Shown one piece after another: positions 9,401 to 10,837 of a DNA stretch of 10,837 bases. Origin of the DNA: Phoronis ovalis. Lineage: Eukaryota; Phoronida; Phoronidae. Made by a program: the position numbers and the translations under genes. Under the pieces are notes generated by a model. It was given only the letters and a program-made list of their open reading frames with translations, did no database searches and was not told the DNA's origin. Position 1 is the stretch's first letter; the number at the start of each line of letters is the position of its first letter. The stretch is from NCBI GenBank assembly GCA_028565635.1, contig JAOXYB010059368.1, positions 1-10,837 on the forward strand, read 5' to 3'.

Positions 9401-10670
9401 CTTTTATTTCTTTTTGTAGTTGAGATGACTTCTGCATATTCAAGGAGATCAAAAAAATGTTCAGTACAATTTTAAGCCACATACTGGTTGTAGTAATTTG
9501 TTTTATATCTGCGCCATTATCTTTATAAAACAGTAAACAAAAGTGCTGCTCTAATGAGAAGATAGCTAAACTCCTCATTTATAGAAGATCATGATTGACA
9601 TTAAACTATCCATTGTGAAGAGTATGTAATTTTCTTCATTGAAAGAATCATAAGGTGATAGGAATACTTTACCTAGAATTTTCTTTAGCCATGTTGATAG
9701 CTTTCAATAAATACACAACAGCCTTGTCCAACTGATCCTACAAAGGGAATTACATGTAAACAAAATATACTTGAACGTTTTTGACATATCAGAGGAGGTG
9801 ATATTTTACACGTGTATAAAATACAAACTTTTGATATCATCAGTAACTGTCGTTACTGAGGATAGTCTCACGGGGACACAACAGAGCCATTACTCAAATT
9901 CGGTAATCACTAAGCCTTCAATCCCCCTTCCACTCACCAGGCAAGTACTTTATATACTCTGTGGTAGATAAATATGCAAATTAGCTTTGGGTTTTCTTGT
10001 GAATATGATAAGAACTGGTCATTGCAAAGGGTCGGACTGGTGAGACAGACAATACGTGGACCAAATAACCAAATCTGAGTATTAAAAGATAAAACTCACA
10101 GGGTTTTCAGCTGAATCTGGAGCTAACAGCTGTGCTTGGCATAAATAAGCTCTGCATAAAAATTGATTGGTTGGTGCCGTCTTCAGAAAGAACATCTTTA
10201 GACATTCTCTAGCTATGTCAGTTTTTCCTTGCTGCAGAATAAAGCAATTGGACATTTTATTAGTACATAGCTCACAAAATATTACAATTTTTTCTGTATG
10301 AATTTTCCAATTCTAATTAGGGTAAGTAATGAATTGCAGTGGTTTGCTGTTAACAAAATCTTATATTATGGGATTAAATAAGTATCCTCAGCTTATCAAC
10401 CATGAATATGTAATGGTTGCATTAGGTTACATTTACATGAACATGATGCTACCTACTTTTGTATCATTCAGGCTAGGTCACATTTTTTTTTTTGAAAAAG
10501 CATAGCTGATAAGACTGCCTACAGTCATCATACCTGGTAGGCAATTTCAGCGCATAGCACATACAAATCCTGATTGAAGGCTTCTGGAGCATCAACAGTA
10601 GATTTGTTATAAGTAACATTTTGAAGAAGCTCATATGCTTGTTGAAGTTTGCTGTTATTAGGGTCTTTTG
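366..10670 (-). CDS. CFAP46: CFAP46 (cilia and flagella associated protein 46), N-terminal part, 13 core exons, open at both ends
   Basis: Core exons in transcript order: 10534-10670, 10100-10231, 9673-9737, 9077-9241, 8771-8894, 8007-8101, 7387-7587, 6390-6494, 5475-5726, 3300-3809, 2666-2740, 755-854, 366-464. They total 2060 bases, giving 686 complete codons after two leading bases, and every junction is in phase with GT donors and AG acceptors. Established knowledge: CFAP46 is a TPR-rich subunit of the C1d projection of the ciliary central apparatus, working with CFAP54, CFAP74, CFAP221 and calmodulin, and needed for normal ciliary beating. Seen here: residues 1-263 and 620-686 follow vertebrate CFAP46 as I recall it nearly collinearly, including LYVLCAE, RAYLCQAQ with AP.SAEN, and FLVYNASVLYWQ followed by RPFLKP. 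Residues of about 264-618 are an added low-complexity segment. The start codon and the C-terminal three quarters lie outside the window. I am very confident of the family; the species is unknown. Confidence 0.95.
491..600. mobile_element. 110-bp inverted-repeat element (MITE or foldback type)
   Basis: The arms 491-523 and 564-600 are exact reverse complements over 33 bases, except for a 4-base insertion (CTTT) in the right arm. The 40-base centre is unrelated. The ends read ATGGACAAAA and TTTTGTCCAT. No clear target-site duplication is seen. It lies within the intron between exons L and M, 26 bases upstream of the exon M acceptor. Confidence 0.75.
755..854 (-). CDS. CFAP46: CFAP46 core exon L (conserved array resumes)
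   Basis: This exon has one junction base (AA|A, Lys) and 33 codons: PYLLLELSRLCLELNFADLS, then QRCVENMKACVCK. It matches the vertebrate helix pair [21 protein letters not shown] followed by a Cys/Leu-spaced helix, and so closes the insert. It starts in phase 2 and ends in phase 0. The acceptor is CACAATTATAG and the donor AAG|GTAAGC. Confidence 0.92.
983..1091 (-). CDS. possible alternative terminal exon of CFAP46
   Basis: A good acceptor (TTTGCTTTCTAG) opens in phase 2, matching exon K, and gives 35 codons before a stop: AIPGDTIIYSRKRGITSTRR onward to a C-terminal CI. The first 24 residues are basic and Ser/Thr-rich like exon K. An AATAAA hexamer on the same strand lies at 931-936, 47 bases past the stop. 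If used, it would make a short protein ending after the disordered insert. There is no homology, and a 35-codon open frame is not rare by chance, so this is tentative. Confidence 0.3.
2150..2288. mobile_element. 139-bp inverted-repeat element (MITE-like)
   Basis: The terminal 12 bases AAATGCTTTCAC (2150-2161) are repeated inverted at 2277-2288. A second inner pair, 2167-2185 and 2247-2265, is complementary over 19 bases with two mismatches. The centre is AT-rich and partly palindromic. No obvious target-site duplication is seen. It is unrelated in sequence to the other two inverted repeats in the window. Confidence 0.65.
2666..2740 (-). CDS. CFAP46: CFAP46 core exon K (basic Ser/Thr-Pro module)
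   Basis: This 75-base exon, phase 2-2, has 24 full codons: KSPTKSRRTPTPTSSKK, then LPSNSPE. It holds four Ser/Thr-Pro sites, two of them with the cyclin-dependent-kinase form S-P-x-K (SPTK and SPEK, the second completed by the junction Lys), on a strongly basic background. Such KSP and TPTP stretches recall microtubule-associated proteins, but that functional reading is inference. The acceptor TTGTTTCTGAACAG is good and the donor is GAA|GTGAGT. Confidence 0.85.
2741..3299. other. intron between exons J and K
   Basis: AT-rich intron, 559 bases. The open frames read across it on either strand lack splice sites and coding composition. No repeat or RNA gene recognised. Confidence 0.8.
3300..3809 (-). 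CDS. CFAP46: CFAP46 core exon J (largest insert exon)
   Basis: This 510-base exon, phase 2-2, has 169 uninterrupted codons, far longer than chance in sequence this AT-rich. It starts PAPYGTCRDTPQSHAGTPTN and ends STLDPETRLNFVSSI. It is Ser/Asn/Asp-rich and probably disordered, with several basophilic kinase-type sites: RHNSLP, NGRLSLD, RVKSAS, RQRSID and NRRSTLD. RHNSLP also fits a 14-3-3 R-x-x-S-x-P pattern. The donor AA|GTAAGT creates an in-frame stop just after the exon, so intron retention would truncate the protein here. The acceptor is GTGTATTGTAG. Confidence 0.85.
4353..4409 (-). CDS. CFAP46: candidate additional CFAP46 exon between I and J (57 bases, phase 2-2)
   Basis: The acceptor lies in a T-rich tract (TTTTTTACGCCATTCAG) and the donor is CTG|GTAAGG. 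The 57 bases are open in the frame set by the neighbours and would read MHKLFNNNPCYIPYTLHC between junction residues. The splice signals are good, but the composition (Cys, Tyr, Asn, His) is less like the surrounding insert, so this is weaker than the 4800-4847 candidate. Confidence 0.35.
4800..4847 (-). CDS. CFAP46: candidate additional CFAP46 exon between I and J (48 bases, phase 2-2)
   Basis: This is a 48-base open stretch between a T-rich acceptor (TTTTGTACATTTAG) and a strong donor (ACG|GTAAGC). Its phase fits exon I before it (AG|T, Ser) and exon J after it (CG|C, Arg). It would add PPPNFMKDRLDINYG plus the junction residues. No homology is recognised; a small cassette exon is the best reading, though such a short stretch can arise by chance. 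Confidence 0.55.
5475..5726 (-). CDS. CFAP46: CFAP46 core exon I (Ser/Asn-rich insert)
   Basis: This 252-base exon, phase 2-2, has 83 open codons. It opens with an SR-type stretch (FSSRGSSASSRTSVVTSRTS) and ends Asn/Ser-rich (SVANTNMNSEQSLTHVSNSS). Apart from one hydrophobic patch (FSQIALPVKK) it is predicted disordered. There is no homology to the vertebrate protein that I can recall. The acceptor is TTTTCACAG and the donor CAG|GTATTA. The frame agrees with both neighbours, which is the main support for its being part of the transcript. Confidence 0.82.
5727..6389. other. intron between exons H and I
   Basis: Intron of 663 bases, about a quarter of it made up by the 177-bp inverted-repeat element. 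The remainder is AT-rich, with a short AGATAG-like run near 6157-6190. No candidate exon with fitting phase found. Confidence 0.8.
5969..6145. mobile_element. 177-bp element with 66-base inverted arms
   Basis: The arms 5969-6034 and 6080-6145 are equal in length and nearly complementary: ACATAAAAAT at the left end faces ATTTTTATGT at the right, and TATATTTACG is matched by CGTAAATATA. The 45-base centre is unrelated. Near-copies TAGTTATATGATATAG (5936-5951) and TAGTTATATGAGATAG (6145-6160) flank it, but the left one is 17 bases away from the arm, so a target duplication is uncertain. The inner ends carry CTGATAAAGGCTGAAAC, resembling a hammerhead-ribozyme core. Confidence 0.8.
6390..6494 (-). 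CDS. CFAP46: CFAP46 core exon H (insert)
   Basis: This 105-base exon, phase 2-2, has 34 full codons: NVSDPAIAKIKDAVATWVQR, then QNSMSMSQMNIEKS. The first half should form an amphipathic helix (AIAKIKDAVATWV) and the second half is Ser/Met/Gln-rich. There is no recognisable domain and I know of no vertebrate counterpart. The acceptor CTGCTTCAG is good; the donor ACG|GTAATC is weak, which would fit partial skipping. Confidence 0.78.
6495..7386. other. intron interval between exons G and H
   Basis: An 892-base interval holding the candidate exon at 7018-7077. The rest is AT-rich and shows no repeat, RNA gene or further convincing exon. Confidence 0.75.
7018..7077 (-). CDS. CFAP46: candidate additional CFAP46 exon between G and H (60 bases, phase 2-2)
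   Basis: There is no homology support; the call rests on structure. An acceptor AAATCATAG and a donor TG|GTAAAT bound 60 open bases whose phase fits both neighbours. The translation LTPIMSEQSTSKAAELLAK, with Ser and Cys made at the junctions, reads as coding sequence: a TP site, Ser-rich stretch and short amphipathic helix that would run into the helical start of exon H. The donor is not ideal. It may be an alternative cassette or a chance open stretch. Confidence 0.5.
7387..7587 (-). CDS. CFAP46: CFAP46 core exon G: end of conserved helix, start of Ser/Pro-rich insert
   Basis: This 201-base exon, phase 2-2, has 66 full codons. The first part, ALENNDSSVNLQEELTKILN, still follows the vertebrate N-terminal array (acidic loop, then a helix). 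The rest turns into low complexity: SMSVRESTSSSMKSSKQG, then PITPGSPTPKGED with three closely spaced Ser/Thr-Pro sites (TP, SP, TP). I recall no equivalent of that tail in vertebrate CFAP46. The acceptor is TTTACTACAG and the donor CAG|GTAAGA. Confidence 0.9.
7588..8006. other. intron between exons F and G, with interleaved inverted repeats
   Basis: A 419-base intron. AACCTATCC (7712-7720) pairs with GGATAGGGTT (7768-7777), and CACAGTAAAC (7721-7730) pairs with GTTTTACTGTG (7779-7789), each with one extra base. The pairs interleave rather than nest. No exon-like sequence is seen. Confidence 0.65.
8007..8101 (-). CDS. CFAP46: CFAP46 core exon F (last exon before the insert)
   Basis: This exon has 31 codons plus two bases: VKHQLVESAKLQKDIKSSAE, then LAVFYRICKAK. 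It aligns to the vertebrate RHELMDELQLKEEKKNS followed by a YINMLKAKAE-like helix. The exon ends in phase 2 (TT|GTAAGT). From here to exon L every confirmed junction is phase 2, so exon F could also splice straight to exon L in frame, giving KAK-L-PYLLLEL. Confidence 0.92.
8102..8770. other. intron between exons E and F
   Basis: A 669-base AT-rich intron. The plus-strand open frame at 8575-8817 runs into the antisense of exon E and is not a gene. Nothing else is recognised. Confidence 0.8.
8771..8894 (-). CDS. CFAP46: CFAP46 core exon E
   Basis: This exon has one junction base (codon AT|A, Ile) and 41 codons: ALIQCHIDAGRVNEASHIAT onward to HLYKELFALM. It matches the vertebrate pattern LLECYLQAGRKEEA, FIKSHVP and a following YRQIFSVM. 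The HIDAGRVNEA stretch is a typical TPR turn. It starts in phase 2 and ends in phase 0, with acceptor ATTTTCAG and donor ATG|GTGAGT. Confidence 0.95.
9077..9241 (-). CDS. CFAP46: CFAP46 core exon D (most conserved exon)
   Basis: This 165-base exon, phase 2-2, carries the clearest diagnostic block: YHFLVYNASVLYWQFCRPFL, then KPNYRKYL, and DKDHEWRAQLM at its end. Vertebrate CFAP46 has the near-identical FLVYNASVLYWQ, RPFLKPGYR and EDKEWRAELM. This exon is the main basis for the family assignment. The acceptor is TTTGCAG and the donor GAT|GTGAGT. Confidence 0.97.
9242..9672. other. intron between exons C and D
   Basis: A 431-base AT-rich intron. The minus-strand frame at 9354-9578 has no splice signals fitting the neighbours and would interrupt a block that is continuous in vertebrate CFAP46. 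No other feature seen. Confidence 0.8.
9673..9737 (-). CDS. CFAP46: CFAP46 core exon C
   Basis: This exon has 21 codons plus two bases: DQLDKAVVYLLKAINMAKENS, with the junction codon AG|A giving Arg. It corresponds to the vertebrate segment ending YMKAINFAKGEPR. The exon starts in phase 0 and ends in phase 2. The acceptor is TTTGTAG and the donor TAG|GTAAAG. Confidence 0.93.
9738..10099. other. intron between exons B and C, containing a GC-rich island
   Basis: A 362-base intron. Positions 9841-9940 are 48% G+C by my count, well above the rest of the intron, and include an 8-bp hairpin (9840-9859, four-base loop). Read on the plus strand, 9844-9940 is open between an AG and a GC-type donor (CAG|GCAAGT). 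It may be a repeat fragment or an exon of something on the other strand; I do not recognise it. Confidence 0.5.
10100..10231 (-). CDS. CFAP46: CFAP46 core exon B
   Basis: This exon has exactly 44 codons in phase 0-0, from QGKTDIARECLKMFF to LLAPDSAENP. It aligns without gaps to the vertebrate CFAP46 stretch containing APITQFLGRAHLCRAQ and then SAEN. The helix-turn-helix pattern with small residues at TPR positions (CRAYLCQAQLL) fits a TPR-like repeat. The acceptor is TTCTGCAG and the donor CCT|GTGAGT. Confidence 0.95.
10232..10533. other. intron between exons A and B
   Basis: A 302-base AT-rich intron with a T run near 10481-10492. No repeat, exon or RNA gene recognised. Confidence 0.8.
10534..10670 (-). 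CDS. CFAP46: CFAP46 core exon A (first exon visible, not the start)
   Basis: This exon has two leading bases and 45 codons, beginning KDPNNSKLQQAYELLQN and ending LYVLCAEIAYQ. It matches the region just after the initiator in vertebrate CFAP46 (pattern KKAYELIK, then F.PDLFVLCAE). The acceptor is a T-rich tract ending TTTTTAG and the donor is CAG|GTATGA, phase 0. A start codon can be reached by reading back into the upstream intron, but that adds a purely hydrophobic stretch encoded by the polypyrimidine tract, so the true first exon (perhaps a dozen codons, ending in phase 1) should lie above 10837. Confidence 0.93.
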
Positions 10671-10837
10671 CTAAAAATAAAAAAAAATAATAAGCAGAAA
10701 AAAAAATGTTAATCACTATAAGCCATTGCACTTTTATGAACTACGGAATCTCTAAAAGATTACACCTTGCTGACATTACAGTAATCCCTTCTTCGGGAAT
10801 ATATACAGAGCAGGATAATTTTTGGTATGTGTTAAAT

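Noticed and set aside
10528-10731. A start codon with a hydrophobic, signal-peptide-like leader in front of exon A.
   Set aside because: The hydrophobic residues are only the translation of the polypyrimidine tract before the acceptor, and CFAP46 is a cytosolic axoneme protein without a signal peptide.

Overview
The window is a stretch of an animal (metazoan) nuclear genome. It is AT-rich, has no bacterial-style operon or long uninterrupted gene, and its coding sequence is cut into short exons with GT-AG introns. All confident coding sequence lies on the minus strand and belongs to one gene, the N-terminal part of CFAP46 (also called TTC40; FAP46 in Chlamydomonas), a tetratricopeptide-rich subunit of the C1d projection of the motile-cilium central apparatus. 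Thirteen exons join with perfect reading-phase agreement into 686 complete codons. The conserved segments follow vertebrate CFAP46 as I recall it almost without gaps. The species cannot be fixed from this; an early-branching invertebrate such as a sponge or cnidarian is a guess from base composition and intron layout.

Layout, in the direction of transcription (high to low coordinates). From 10670 to 8007, six exons encode the conserved N-terminal helical array (residues 1-238 of the joined product). From 7587 to 2666, five exons encode a Ser/Thr/Asn/Pro-rich, probably disordered insert of roughly 350 residues that I do not recall in vertebrate CFAP46. At 854-755 and 464-366 the conserved TPR-like sequence resumes. 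The start codon lies beyond 10837 and the rest of the protein (about 2,700 residues in human) lies left of position 1.

The most unusual feature is the insert. Every exon in it begins and ends in phase 2 and has a length divisible by three (201, 105, 252, 510 and 75 bases), so any of them can be left out without breaking the frame. The flanking exons can also join directly in frame. Three further short candidate exons with the same 2-2 phase sit in the introns (7018-7077, 4800-4847, 4353-4409), and a possible alternative terminal exon lies at 983-1091. Together they look like a modular, possibly alternatively spliced linker rich in phosphorylation-type motifs, set inside a structural axoneme protein.

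The introns carry three unrelated long inverted repeats of MITE or foldback type (491-600, 2150-2288, 5969-6145), a GC-rich island of foreign look (9841-9946), and at the left edge an unidentified plus-strand open frame containing a perfect 12-bp hairpin. No tRNA, rRNA, CRISPR array, promoter or complete second gene was found.
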